Assembly: GCA_945865405.1 (NCBI GenBank)
Contig: CAMBDS010000025.1
Location: forward strand, 1 to 42,247
Length of the DNA: 42,247 nt
Direction of reading: 5' to 3'
Origin: Caldithrix abyssi DSM 13497
GTDB lineage: Bacteria > Electryoneota > AABM5-125-24 > Hatepunaeales > Hatepunaeaceae
Positions 16,548 through 24,734 of the stretch are shown one piece after another. The position numbers and the translations under genes were made by a program. Below the pieces are notes generated by a model. It saw only the letters and a list, made by a program, of their open reading frames with translations. It did not search any database and was not told the origin of the DNA. Within the stretch, counting starts at the first letter, position 1; each line of letters begins with the position of its first letter.

Positions 16548-16583
16548 AAAGAAGTCACCCCGACCCATCGGGATGACTTCTTT
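16548..16583. terminator. terminator at the end of the SpoIID-domain gene
   Basis: A 10-bp stem, AAAGAAGTCA (16548-16557) with TGACTTCTTT (16574-16583), contains an inner CCGA/TCGG stem. It lies just past the minus-strand stop at 16614 and can act in both directions. A shorter palindrome, GGCAGA...TCTGCC, lies at about 16499-16519. Confidence 0.75.
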
Positions 16584-16613
16584 ACTGTCGATCATAAAAC
16601 TAATCGTCGAGCG

Positions 16614-18416
16614 TTACCCGCCGTAAACCTGTTCGATCAACGTCCCCGGATAGTAATGCTTCAAGATCTCCTTCGACTTCTTGTCCTGAGTGGCCATTAC
16701 CCCGGCGCCTACCTGACACATCCCTACTCCATGACCCCATCCGGCACCTCGCAGATGGAAACGAACCGGACGTCCATCCTCGCCAACGTCCGACTTGATC
16801 GTGAAACATGCAGATTTCAAGTACTTCAGCGACAAGGTTGCTCTGATGTTAAGCTCCCGCTGAATCCTGAGGTTCTTCTTACTTCCATGTATTTCGATTT
16901 CAAGCAATCGCCCTGAGACTCCACGACCAAGCGGAATGACGTCGATCAACTGCCCGATATCCTCCCCACTCTTGCGCTTGATGATGTCTTCCAACTCCCG
17001 TCTTGTGTAGGTCACTTCCCAGCGGAAATTCTCCTCTGAACGCCGAAGGATATTTGGCAGATCCGGGAATTTTGCCGTGTTGCACCACGCCGCTGGCTTC
17101 GAATCCACCCACCTGTTCGCGTCAATTTCACTGGTCAGATTGAGCTTCTCGAACTCTGGTCCCAGGCTGTCTGGAGCGTCCCACCCACCGCGTAGATGAT
17201 CGGCCGCAGGAGGATTCCAAACGTTCAGCTTATCCTCTGTATGCCCTCCACACGAGGAACTATAAACAGCCTCTGCGACTTCTCCGCCCTTCATCAAAAC
17301 TTGCCCGCGTGTCTCATCGACTGCTCGCGAAGATCGCTCGTCCTCATTTGTGCAACCGGTGTAGGCCTGACAATGGACATGGGCGCAAAGGTCAAACGGG
17401 TCGTTCGGATGTTTGACGCCTATCTTGGCAAGAACTTCGCTTCGAGCTGCAATCGCCTGGGCCTTCAATGACTCCAAAGGAAATGATGCAGGCATTTCCG
17501 AAGGTACTACTCCCTTGAGATACGTCTCAATTGAGAGTTCTGTGAACGCCATCAACAATCCGCGGTGATCGATACGCACTTCGATGATACCGGGATAAGT
17601 TCTGTCAACCTCTCGCTCCCAGTGGAAGCCCGTTCCTTCCCGAACATCGAACATGGTTACCTTAGAATCGCTATCCTTGGGGATAATCCGGAAACCCTCC
17701 TCGACAGGCGTCGAAAATCCGTCGCTTTCGCGCGAAAGTTCAATCGTTCCGGTAGCTTGTCTAACGATCTGTCTGATAACCCGCGGAGCAAAACCTTCCC
17801 GAAACGGGTCGAGGTGTTCGCGAGCCTCGCGCTCAGTGGCATACCTGCCAACCAAAACCCGGTACTTCAGATTATCTGCCACCTTGCGACCATCGATGTA
17901 AATCTCTTCCCCGATTTCAGCAATACGAGCCTGCTCGTCAGCAGTCGAGAGTTTCCGTCTTAGATCGTCGGCAGAATCTCTATCTGCGAATGCCGTCGTC
18001 AAAATGCTAAAGACAGCCCTCGCCTCTTCGGTTCTATCTGGAGCTACAGTCCACTTCACTTCCTGAATGCTCTCAATCTCAAGAGGTTTTCCCGTCAGTG
18101 AGACGAATTCAAATTCGCCTTTTACGGAAAAAGAAAGCCTGTCATATTCTTCAATTAATCCGATTCGGACTATTGGGTCAGGGCCAACCAATTCGCGACG
18201 ATGGCTCTTATCAGCCCGTCGTGAAGTGGTTGATCCTTCTGTTGTTGTTGATTTTGTTTTTGCCATTGATTCCTCGGTGAATCGCTTTGAACAACTAGTA
18301 GAAAGTAGTGTGAGGAAACAGATCGTCAAACCTGCCCCAATCCAACACCCTGTTTCTCTCGTTAACCAGTAGTGCAAATGATTTATTATTAAGGGATTAC
18401 CCTTGGTTAATTTCAT
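16614..18416 (-). CDS. SpoIID/LytB-type lytic transglycosylase with SPOR-like region
   Basis: A 600-residue envelope protein. A hydrophobic segment at residues 26-41 ends in LLSTSC, which could be a signal anchor or an imperfect lipobox. Residues ~170-215 (IDGRKVADNLKYRVLVGRYA) look like a SPOR peptidoglycan-binding repeat. From ~280 the SpoIID domain is clear: SIETYLKGVVPSEMPASFP with catalytic Glu 307, LKAQAIAARSEVL, CAHVHCQAYTGC and SSSCGGHTED (likely metal ligands), and the C-terminal GAGWGHGVGMCQVGA. The family cleaves denuded glycan strands. The start is uncertain: the ATG at 18416 has no clear ribosome site, while an internal ATG at 18266 has GAGGA but would remove the export signal. 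It lies 18 bases after aspartokinase in the dapA-dapB-lysC run, a fitting neighbour because diaminopimelate is a peptidoglycan precursor. Confidence 0.85.
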   Translation of the reverse strand: MKLTKGNPLIINHLHYWLTRETGCWIGAGLTICFLTLLSTSCSKRFTEESMAKTKSTTTEGSTTSRRADKSHRRELVGPDPIVRIGLIEEYDRLSFSVKGEFEFVSLTGKPLEIESIQEVKWTVAPDRTEEARAVFSILTTAFADRDSADDLRRKLSTADEQARIAEIGEEIYIDGRKVADNLKYRVLVGRYATEREAREHLDPFREGFAPRVIRQIVRQATGTIELSRESDGFSTPVEEGFRIIPKDSDSKVTMFDVREGTGFHWEREVDRTYPGIIEVRIDHRGLLMAFTELSIETYLKGVVPSEMPASFPLESLKAQAIAARSEVLAKIGVKHPNDPFDLCAHVHCQAYTGCTNEDERSSRAVDETRGQVLMKGGEVAEAVYSSSCGGHTEDKLNVWNPPAADHLRGGWDAPDSLGPEFEKLNLTSEIDANRWVDSKPAAWCNTAKFPDLPNILRRSEENFRWEVTYTRRELEDIIKRKSGEDIGQLIDVIPLGRGVSGRLLEIEIHGSKKNLRIQRELNIRATLSLKYLKSACFTIKSDVGEDGRPVRFHLRGAGWGHGVGMCQVGAGVMATQDKKSKEILKHYYPGTLIEQVYGG

Positions 18417-18434
18417 AAAATGAAATACTTACTG

Positions 18435-19571
18435 TTATTTTCTGACATTCTCGACTGAATGTCTTTCAATCAGCCCCGTATGTAAAATAATCGAATGCAA
18501 TTGATTGATTGCCGCCTTCCCACTACCAAAATCTACCACCAAATTGAGCGCTCCTTCAGAACGAAGAATCGCATGTGGCCTAAGTAAGGCTAAAACCGCT
18601 TCACTCAGGCATACTTCCACAACCTCAGCCTGTAACTTTCCACCCCACCCGACCACTGTCACAACATCCGCTGGCTCCCCTTCTGCACCGTTGTTAAAGG
18701 CAACCGAGCACCACTCATCGTTATGCCAGGTAAACAGCTCGGGGGAGCGCACGACCGTCCTGCCGGGCGACTTTGAGCTTTTTCCTGTTTGGAACTTACC
18801 AGATCTCAAGGTTAGCGCAGAGACTACAGACTTCGTCAACGTCCTATCGACAACCAAAGTTCCTCTCGTCCCATCTGGCGCATTAATCGACAGGATAACA
18901 TTGTGCTCTTTCGCCAGTGCTGCTGCCCTTGGCTGAACCACCTTGGCTCCTGACTGGGTCATATTTTCAAGTGTTGTGTAGTCGAGTTCCGGTAACAGTT
19001 GTGCGTCTTCGACCCCTAAAGGATCTGCAGAAAAGATTCCGCCCTTCGCCTTAATCAGTTCGCACCGCTCCGCGCCAAGCGCAGCCGCAAGAGCAACGGC
19101 AGTAGCATCCGACCCACCCCGCCCCAATGTCGTAATCTCCTTCTCAATCGAAATGCCCTGAAAACCAGCAATTATCGGGATCTGATTGTCGTGTATCGCT
19201 TCCCGAATTCGGAAACCTTTCACCTCAATGATGCTGGCATCCGTGTGATTGGAGTCGGTAATAATGCCAACCTGAGAGCCCGTAAACGAGACCGCCCTGA
19301 ACTTCCCCTCGGCATTTATCGCCAAAGCCAAAAGCGCCATTGCCATTCGCTCCCCCACTGAGAGCAACATGTCGAGTTCCCGTCCCTCGGGATTGTCGCT
19401 AACCTCTGCCGCCCGACGTAACAATTCATCAGTCGAGTTTCCCGGTGCCGAGACCACAACAACCGGATCCTCCCCTCTCAATTTGGTCTCGACAATATAA
19501 TGAGCAGCCTGCCTGATTTTCTCAGGTGACTCAAGCAATACACCGCCAAATTTTTGTACAACTATTCCCAT
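18435..19571 (-). CDS. lysC: aspartate kinase
   Basis: A 378-residue aspartokinase, the first step from aspartate to Lys, Thr and Met. The KFGG motif is at residues 7-10 (VVQKFGGVLLES, where most family members read KFGGTSV). Further motifs are SVGERMAMALLA, FTGSQVGIIT, TLGRGGSDATAVALAAAL and KGGIFSADPLGVEDAQLLPELDY, then SGAKVVQPRAAALA. The catalytic domain is complete. The C-terminal regulatory part (from ~255) is only ~120 residues and its ACT repeats look divergent, so feedback behaviour cannot be predicted. The gene starts 4 bases after the dapB stop. Placing aspartokinase after dapA and dapB ties this copy to the lysine/diaminopimelate branch. Homoserine dehydrogenase is separate, at 33983. 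Confidence 0.9.
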   Translation of the reverse strand: MGIVVQKFGGVLLESPEKIRQAAHYIVETKLRGEDPVVVVSAPGNSTDELLRRAAEVSDNPEGRELDMLLSVGERMAMALLALAINAEGKFRAVSFTGSQVGIITDSNHTDASIIEVKGFRIREAIHDNQIPIIAGFQGISIEKEITTLGRGGSDATAVALAAALGAERCELIKAKGGIFSADPLGVEDAQLLPELDYTTLENMTQSGAKVVQPRAAALAKEHNVILSINAPDGTRGTLVVDRTLTKSVVSALTLRSGKFQTGKSSKSPGRTVVRSPELFTWHNDEWCSVAFNNGAEGEPADVVTVVGWGGKLQAEVVEVCLSEAVLALLRPHAILRSEGALNLVVDFGSGKAAINQLHSIILHTGLIERHSVENVRK

Positions 19572-19575
19572 CGAC

Positions 19576-20289
19576 TCATTCTACCGAATAAATATCTTGT
19601 GTCATATAGTATCCGGCCGGTTGCTTGACGATAAACTTCAATGCCCTCTCGATACCGCTTGAGAAGGCTCGTCTCGACCATGCGCGATGAATAAGCACCA
19701 GCTCCTCATTGACCCCGACAAACCTCACTTGATGTTCGCCTATTGCTCCCCCGGCACGCATCGAGGCAATTCCCGGTCGTGGCGCATACTCAGCAATTCT
19801 TTCCGCTAATCGAAGTGCCGTTCCGGAAGGAGAATCCTTCTTGGCAATATGATGAAGTTCGAATATTCCCGCCTCAAACGAAGTAGGTAGCATCCTCGCC
19901 GCTTGCATACTGATACTTTCAAGAACCCCAACACCGGCCGATAGATTGGAAGCCATCAGTACGGGGCAATGCTTGGAGAGTTCTTGCAATTCCTCAAGTT
20001 CTGCTATGCTATATCCAGTTGTCGCAAGCAATACCGGCTTGCCGATTACCGCAGCCTGCCTCACGTGCTCTACTGCCGGACTGGCAAAGCTGAAATCAAG
20101 CCAGACATCTGCTTCGGGGAGATCATCGGAATTAGCAATTATCGGTATACTTTCAATAAAAGTGCCTATCTCAGGATGCCCATCCCTTTCAATTCCTGCT
20201 ACAATGGTAACATCTTCCAACCCGGCGATTTCCGAAACAGTCATCCTCCCCATTCTGCCGCAAATGCCGAAGAGATTTACCCGGATCAA
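19576..20289 (-). CDS. dapB: 4-hydroxy-tetrahydrodipicolinate reductase
   Basis: A 237-residue NAD(P)H-dependent reductase of diaminopimelate synthesis. The nucleotide-binding motif is GICGRMGRM (8-16). The catalytic signature ELHHIAKKDSPSGTAL spans 144-159, with His 146/147 and Lys 150/151. The motif LLATTGYS is at ~88-94. The length is normal for the family. The start codon is TTG, and the tetranucleotide TTGA combines it with the TGA stop of dapA, so translation is probably coupled. The gene order dapA-dapB-lysC places consecutive pathway steps side by side. Confidence 0.95.
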   Translation of the reverse strand: MIRVNLFGICGRMGRMTVSEIAGLEDVTIVAGIERDGHPEIGTFIESIPIIANSDDLPEADVWLDFSFASPAVEHVRQAAVIGKPVLLATTGYSIAELEELQELSKHCPVLMASNLSAGVGVLESISMQAARMLPTSFEAGIFELHHIAKKDSPSGTALRLAERIAEYAPRPGIASMRAGGAIGEHQVRFVGVNEELVLIHRAWSRRAFSSGIERALKFIVKQPAGYYMTQDIYSVE

Positions 20290-21188
20290 ATTGCTAACCC
20301 AAGTTCTTGTAAGGTTTTTTTGATCACTGCTTTAGTTTTGGAACTGACCGGCACTAACGGCGCTCTGACGGCACCAACCTTTATGTCTGTGAGGTTTAGC
20401 GCCTCCTTGATTGGCGCAGGACTCGACTCCAAGAAGAGAGCGTGTATCAATGGCGCAAGTTTTCTATGCGACACAAGTGCTTCTGAGTAATTTCCAACAC
20501 TCGCGTTCCGTACCATGTTAACCATGATTTCAGGCACTAAATTTGAAAGCACCGACACTGTCCCGACAGCTCCAACCGACATCATTGGCAGTGTTAACCC
20601 GTCATCTCCTGCAAGTACAGTGAATTCTTCTGGGGCAAGTCTTGCTATCTCTGACACCCGCGACACATCACCTCCGGCATCTTTAATGCCCATAATATTT
20701 TTGTGACGGGCAAGCTCAAGTACCAACGGTATCGATATCCCAACGGCGCACCTGCCCGGAATATGGTAAAGAATTATCGGAAGTTTCGTTCTGTCGGCAA
20801 TCGTAAGAAAATATCGACGAAGCCCCTCCTCGGTCGGTTTACTATAATAAGGCGTCACTACCAACAACCCGTCAGCACCACACTCCTCCGCCTGATCCAC
20901 TTGCCTTAGGACGTGTGCAGTGTCGTTGCTTCCGATCCCGACGAAAATCGGAATCCTCTTGTTAGACGTTGCTACGGCACGAGCTATCAAGATTTTACGT
21001 TCTTCAAACGTAACAGTTGGTGCTTCTCCCGTCGTCCCAAGGACAATTAATCCGCTGATTCTCGCCCTGATACTCCTCTCTATAAGGAGATCAAGCGATT
21101 CAAGAGCCAAATTCTTGCCTCGAAACGGAGTCACCATAGCCGTCCATACTCCGCCGGAAATGTTAGGAAATCGATAGTGTTCTGTCAT
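20286..21188 (-). CDS. dapA: 4-hydroxy-tetrahydrodipicolinate synthase
   Basis: A 300-residue class I aldolase that condenses pyruvate with aspartate semialdehyde. The protein reads GVWTAMVTPF at the N-terminus, then GTTGEAPTVTFEER, LLVVTPYYSKPTEEGL, LPIILYHIPGRCAVGI with the catalytic Tyr, and NIMGIKDAGGDVSR with the Schiff-base Lys. I take the ATG at 21188, which gives the usual length. An ATG at 21266 would add 26 unconserved residues. It is the first gene of the dapA-dapB-lysC-SpoIID run and is divergent from the gene starting at 21372; the 183-base space between them should hold both promoters. I saw no lysine riboswitch there. Confidence 0.95.
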   Translation of the reverse strand: MTEHYRFPNISGGVWTAMVTPFRGKNLALESLDLLIERSIRARISGLIVLGTTGEAPTVTFEERKILIARAVATSNKRIPIFVGIGSNDTAHVLRQVDQAEECGADGLLVVTPYYSKPTEEGLRRYFLTIADRTKLPIILYHIPGRCAVGISIPLVLELARHKNIMGIKDAGGDVSRVSEIARLAPEEFTVLAGDDGLTLPMMSVGAVGTVSVLSNLVPEIMVNMVRNASVGNYSEALVSHRKLAPLIHALFLESSPAPIKEALNLTDIKVGAVRAPLVPVSSKTKAVIKKTLQELGLAI

Positions 21189-21371
21189 AGGCGCAATATA
21201 GTGACCTGCTTTTAACTTGTCAAGCTGTTCGATATGTCTCAACAACTCTATTTTGGCTTGATTCATCCTCTCAACGGTATTATAATGTTAGACTACAGAG
21301 TAAGAGGGTCACTTGACCGCCACCCGTGCGACAAAACCACCTCAAAAATTATTTTTTATTTTTTTTGGCCA

Positions 21372-22490
21372 ATGGCTCATTCATACACACCTGGTCTTCG
21401 CGTTTCAAAGATGACCCGCGTAACAAAAGAGCGTCGTCTGCCTCTTCGCGGAACCGTTCTCGTCAAAATGGGCGATAAGATTACCGCCCGTGATGTTATA
21501 GCTCGCTCCGAGCTGCCAGGTAACGTCCACCCCCTCAATTGTTGTGGTCAACTCGGTATCCTTCCAGCCGACATCGAAACAGCTCTGATTGTCAAAAAAG
21601 GAGCTGCGATTACCAAAGGACAGGCTCTTGCACAGTCATCATCTTTCTTCGGCTTATTCAAAAACCGGGTCGATTCACCCATCGACGGTTTCCTCGAAAG
21701 CGCCTCGCCGATCACAGGCCAGTTAATCCTTCGCGAGCCACCCATCCCGGTCGAAGTTACAGCCTACATTGACGGCACTGTGACCGAAGTATTTGCCGAT
21801 GAAGGCGTGGAGATCGAGACTACTGGAGCCTTCATTCAAGGCATCTTCGGTATAGGTGGCGAACGATACGGGATCATCGAGCTTGGAGTCTCTTCCCCTG
21901 ACCAAATCCTTGATGAATCGATGATTAAAGGTGATTCGAAAGGAAAAATCCTGATAGGTGGTAGGCGGGTAACTCTTGAGGCATACAAAAAAGCCACCGA
22001 ATCCGGTGCCGTCGCGATCGTAGTAGGTGGGTTCGAAAATTTCGATCTGAAGAAACTGCTCGGTTACGAGCAAGGTGTCGCAATTACAGGACAGGAAGAC
22101 ATTCCCACCACACTTATTCTGACTGAGGGTTTCGGTGACATCGCCATGGCATCCAGAACCTTCGAACTACTCAAAGCAAACGAAGGTCGGGGTGCTTCCG
22201 TTTCTGGTGCTACCCAGATCCGCGCTGGTGTAATCCGCCCCGAGGTCATCATCCCGCTTGCAAGTACAGCAACTTTTCAGGAGACAAACTCCAAGGCTGG
22301 CTTGCTTGAAGTTGGTGACGTAGTACGTGTCATCCGGGAACCTTACTTCGGAAAACTCGTCAAAGTGACCGATCTGCCTCCCGAACTTCAGGAGCTTGAG
22401 TCCGGCGCTAAGGTTCGCGTCCTAGTGGCTGAGTTTGAAGGGAAACGCGTCACTCTCCCACGTGCCAACGTCGAGATGATCGAAGAATAG
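21372..22490 (+). CDS. conserved protein with barrel-sandwich (RnfC/lipoyl-like) and KOW-like parts
   Basis: About 372 residues from the ATG at 21372. An upstream frame to 21234 is open but runs over the divergent dapA promoter and looks noncoding. The N-terminal third has repeats typical of barrel-sandwich hybrid folds: LPLRGTVLVKMGDKITARDV, IVKKGAAITKGQALAQ and VDSPIDGFLESASPITGQLI, as in RnfC or lipoyl-type domains. The middle contains GAFIQGIFGIGGERYGIIEL, VAIVVGGFENFDL and LTEGFG. The C-terminal ~60 residues, GDVVRVIREPYFGKLVKV then VRVLVAEFEGKRVTLP, resemble the KOW domain of NusG. There is no signal peptide and no Cys clusters for Fe-S. The function is not known to me. It is followed without a gap by the VOC gene and then folP. 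Confidence 0.7.
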   Translation: MAHSYTPGLRVSKMTRVTKERRLPLRGTVLVKMGDKITARDVIARSELPGNVHPLNCCGQLGILPADIETALIVKKGAAITKGQALAQSSSFFGLFKNRVDSPIDGFLESASPITGQLILREPPIPVEVTAYIDGTVTEVFADEGVEIETTGAFIQGIFGIGGERYGIIELGVSSPDQILDESMIKGDSKGKILIGGRRVTLEAYKKATESGAVAIVVGGFENFDLKKLLGYEQGVAITGQEDIPTTLILTEGFGDIAMASRTFELLKANEGRGASVSGATQIRAGVIRPEVIIPLASTATFQETNSKAGLLEVGDVVRVIREPYFGKLVKVTDLPPELQELESGAKVRVLVAEFEGKRVTLPRANVEMIEE

Positions 22491-22919
22491 GTGCCATCAC
22501 GAGCCTCTAAATCCGGTCACCTGCACCATGTCGAAATTTACGTCTCTGATCTCGAAAGGTCACGCCAGTTTTGGGGTTGGTTACTGTCGGAATTAGGATA
22601 CGAAGAGTTTCAGAGCTGGAAATCTGGATTCAGTTTTAAATTGGATGAAACGTACATTGTCTTTGTCCATACTGAGGAAAAGTATCTGAAGTTAGGCTAT
22701 CATCGTTGTTCGACCGGATTAAACCATCTCGCTTTTCATGCCTCATCTATTGTGCAGATTGATGCAATCAGAAGTATCATTGCTCAAAATGGTTGGCATG
22801 AGCTTTATCCTGAACGATTTCCCTACGCTGGCGGCATCGATTACTATGCTCTGTTTTTCGAGGATCCGGATCGTATCAAGGTCGAACTCGTCTTGTCTCA
22901 AGAGCCGCTGGTTGAGTGA
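22491..22919 (+). CDS. VOC (glyoxalase/bleomycin-resistance fold) family protein
   Basis: A 142-residue protein starting with GTG directly after the TAG of the upstream gene, so it is probably coupled. The N-terminal half reads HLHHVEIYVSDLERSRQFWG and the second half GLNHLAFHASSI, ending DYYALFFEDPDRIKVELV. This is the paired beta-alpha-beta-beta-beta unit of the vicinal oxygen chelate superfamily, with His near residue 12, a mid His and the C-terminal Glu as likely metal ligands. Members include lyases, dioxygenases and resistance proteins. The substrate cannot be assigned here. It sits in a short operon with the barrel/KOW-like protein and folP. Confidence 0.85.
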   Translation: MPSRASKSGHLHHVEIYVSDLERSRQFWGWLLSELGYEEFQSWKSGFSFKLDETYIVFVHTEEKYLKLGYHRCSTGLNHLAFHASSIVQIDAIRSIIAQNGWHELYPERFPYAGGIDYYALFFEDPDRIKVELVLSQEPLVE

Positions 22920-22936
22920 TATAAAGATAGCCGCAG

Positions 22937-23797
22937 ATGTCTGACGAAAGAGGTTTTAGGGCAAGCAACTTCGCGCTTCAGCTCGGCAAGCGCACTCTTG
23001 TGATGGGGATTCTCAATGTTACCCCCGATTCCTTCTCCGATGGCGGCGAAAGTTACGCTGTTGACGCCACAGTAGAGCGTGGCCTGCAGCAGGTTGCGGC
23101 AGGAGCCGACATTATCGACATCGGTGGCGAGTCAACCCGCCCCGGCAGCGAGCCAGTCACATTGGATGAGGAACTTAGGCGCGTCATACCGGTGATTGAG
23201 GAATTGGCGTCGAAAATTCGCATACCAATCTCGATCGACACATACAAAAGCGAAGTCGCCTCTCGCGCCCTGAAGGCTGGCGCGACAATCGTCAACGACA
23301 TTAGCGCCGGGCAGTTCAGCCCGTCGATGCCGTCAGTTATAGCAGGCGCAGGTGCCGGAGTCATCCTTATGCACATCAAGGGCACTCCGCGGGATATGCA
23401 AAAGAATCCTTCTTACGTGAACGTTGTATCCGAAGTGGGTTCTTTCCTGAAACTTGCCGAAACCAACTTTATCAATTCCGGCCTCAACCGCAATCAAATT
23501 TTGGTCGATCCGGGTATCGGGTTCGGAAAAAATATAGCGCACAATCTGGAGCTGATCCGCAATTTGCGCAGCTTTAACGACATCGGAATCGGCATCGTTT
23601 ACGGCCCCTCGCGCAAGTCATTCATCGGCTTACTCACTGGCAAGCCCGTCAAGGATCGCCTGGCAGGTACTTTAGGCTCTGTCATTGCCGGTGCATGGCT
23701 CGGCGCAGACATCGTCCGGGTGCACGACGTTCCCGAAACTATCGACGCCTTGAAGGTGTCCGATGCGTTGCAACACGGCTACAACGTTGAAAAGTGA
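22937..23797 (+). CDS. folP: dihydropteroate synthase
   Basis: A 286-residue TIM-barrel enzyme that joins p-aminobenzoate to the pterin pyrophosphate in folate synthesis, the target of sulfonamides. Signatures are MGILNVTPDSFSDGG near residue 23, DIIDIGGESTRPGSEPV near 60, ISIDTYKSEVA, TIVNDISAG, ILVDPGIGFGK and YGPSRKSFIG. All substrate loops look intact. It follows the VOC gene by 17 bases and precedes accD by 65 bases. The folP-accD neighbourhood is seen in other bacteria next to folC. Confidence 0.96.
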   Translation: MSDERGFRASNFALQLGKRTLVMGILNVTPDSFSDGGESYAVDATVERGLQQVAAGADIIDIGGESTRPGSEPVTLDEELRRVIPVIEELASKIRIPISIDTYKSEVASRALKAGATIVNDISAGQFSPSMPSVIAGAGAGVILMHIKGTPRDMQKNPSYVNVVSEVGSFLKLAETNFINSGLNRNQILVDPGIGFGKNIAHNLELIRNLRSFNDIGIGIVYGPSRKSFIGLLTGKPVKDRLAGTLGSVIAGAWLGADIVRVHDVPETIDALKVSDALQHGYNVEK

Positions 23798-23862
23798 CGC
23801 CACTTCGACTCAAAAAGTACTATTCGTTACCGGGGAGACTCAGTTGGACTTAATGTGGAAGT

Positions 23863-24711
23863 ATGATGGCGTGGTTTAAACGTTCGCAGGGTTTGCCGGA
23901 AGGCCCAAAAAAGAACATCCCGGATGGTGTCTGGGTCAAATGTGATTCATGCGGTGAGATTCTTTATCGAAAAGAACTGACCCGTCAGGGAGACGTGTGC
24001 CCCAAATGCCGTCATCATTTCAGAATCCCTTCCAAAGCTTTTATTGAACTCCTGCTTGACGCCGACACTGTAAAGGAATTTGACGCCAATCTGACCCCCT
24101 CTGACCCGCTCCAATTCAAAGACACTGCAAAATACGCTGATCGCATTACGAAATCTCTTGCTCAATCAGGTCTTACTGATGCGATTCGCTGCGTCTCTGG
24201 ATCATTGTCGGGACATCACGTACAGCTGGGAGTTATGGATTTTGGGTTTATGGGTGGGTCGGTTGGAGCAGTTGTCGGTGAAAAGCTTGTCCGCGCAATC
24301 TATCGTGCGGCTGACAATCAAAATGCGTTGGTCACCATTTCCTGTTCAGGCGGCATGCGTATGCAGGAGGGCTTGTTTTCGTTGATGCAAATGGCAAAAG
24401 TTTCCGCCGCTTTGGTAAGGCTCTCTCGCGCCAAGCAACCTTACATCTCGATCATGGCAAATCCTACTACCGGAGGAACAACCGCCTCGTTCGCTATGTT
24501 AGGTGACATCAATATCGCCGAGCCTCGTGCTCTGATTTGCTTCGCAGGCCCAAGGGTCATCAAGCAGACAATTGGTCAGGACCTACCGCCTGGCTTCCAG
24601 TCTTCCGAGTTCCTTCTCGAAAAAGGCTTTCTCGACCTAATAGTAGAACGTACACAACTGAAGGCTACCCTCGCCAATCTGATCGGATTGCTGAAGGGCG
24701 AGCCGGAATAA
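23863..24711 (+). CDS. accD: acetyl-CoA carboxylase carboxyltransferase subunit beta
   Basis: A 282-residue beta subunit of acetyl-CoA carboxylase, which transfers CO2 from carboxybiotin to acetyl-CoA in fatty-acid synthesis. The N-terminal zinc ribbon has Cys 27, 30, 46 and 49 (CDSC and CPKC). The crotonase-type core shows DFGFMGGSVGAVVGEKLVRA, ISCSGGMRMQEG, NPTTGGTTASFAMLGD and FAGPRVIKQTIGQDLP. The length is normal. Two adjacent ATGs (23863 and 23866) are possible, with GGAAG upstream. It is convergent with the degenerate response regulator; 23 bases separate the stops. accA is not in this window. Confidence 0.96.
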   Translation: MMAWFKRSQGLPEGPKKNIPDGVWVKCDSCGEILYRKELTRQGDVCPKCRHHFRIPSKAFIELLLDADTVKEFDANLTPSDPLQFKDTAKYADRITKSLAQSGLTDAIRCVSGSLSGHHVQLGVMDFGFMGGSVGAVVGEKLVRAIYRAADNQNALVTISCSGGMRMQEGLFSLMQMAKVSAALVRLSRAKQPYISIMANPTTGGTTASFAMLGDINIAEPRALICFAGPRVIKQTIGQDLPPGFQSSEFLLEKGFLDLIVERTQLKATLANLIGLLKGEPE

Positions 24712-24734
24712 ACCTTAAAAATTGTTGTCGGTAG

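Noticed and set aside
21189..21371. Lysine riboswitch before dapA, and an N-terminal extension of the barrel/KOW-like gene in the same gap
   Set aside because: No conserved L-box pattern was seen, and the extension is low-complexity T-rich sequence over the divergent promoter region.
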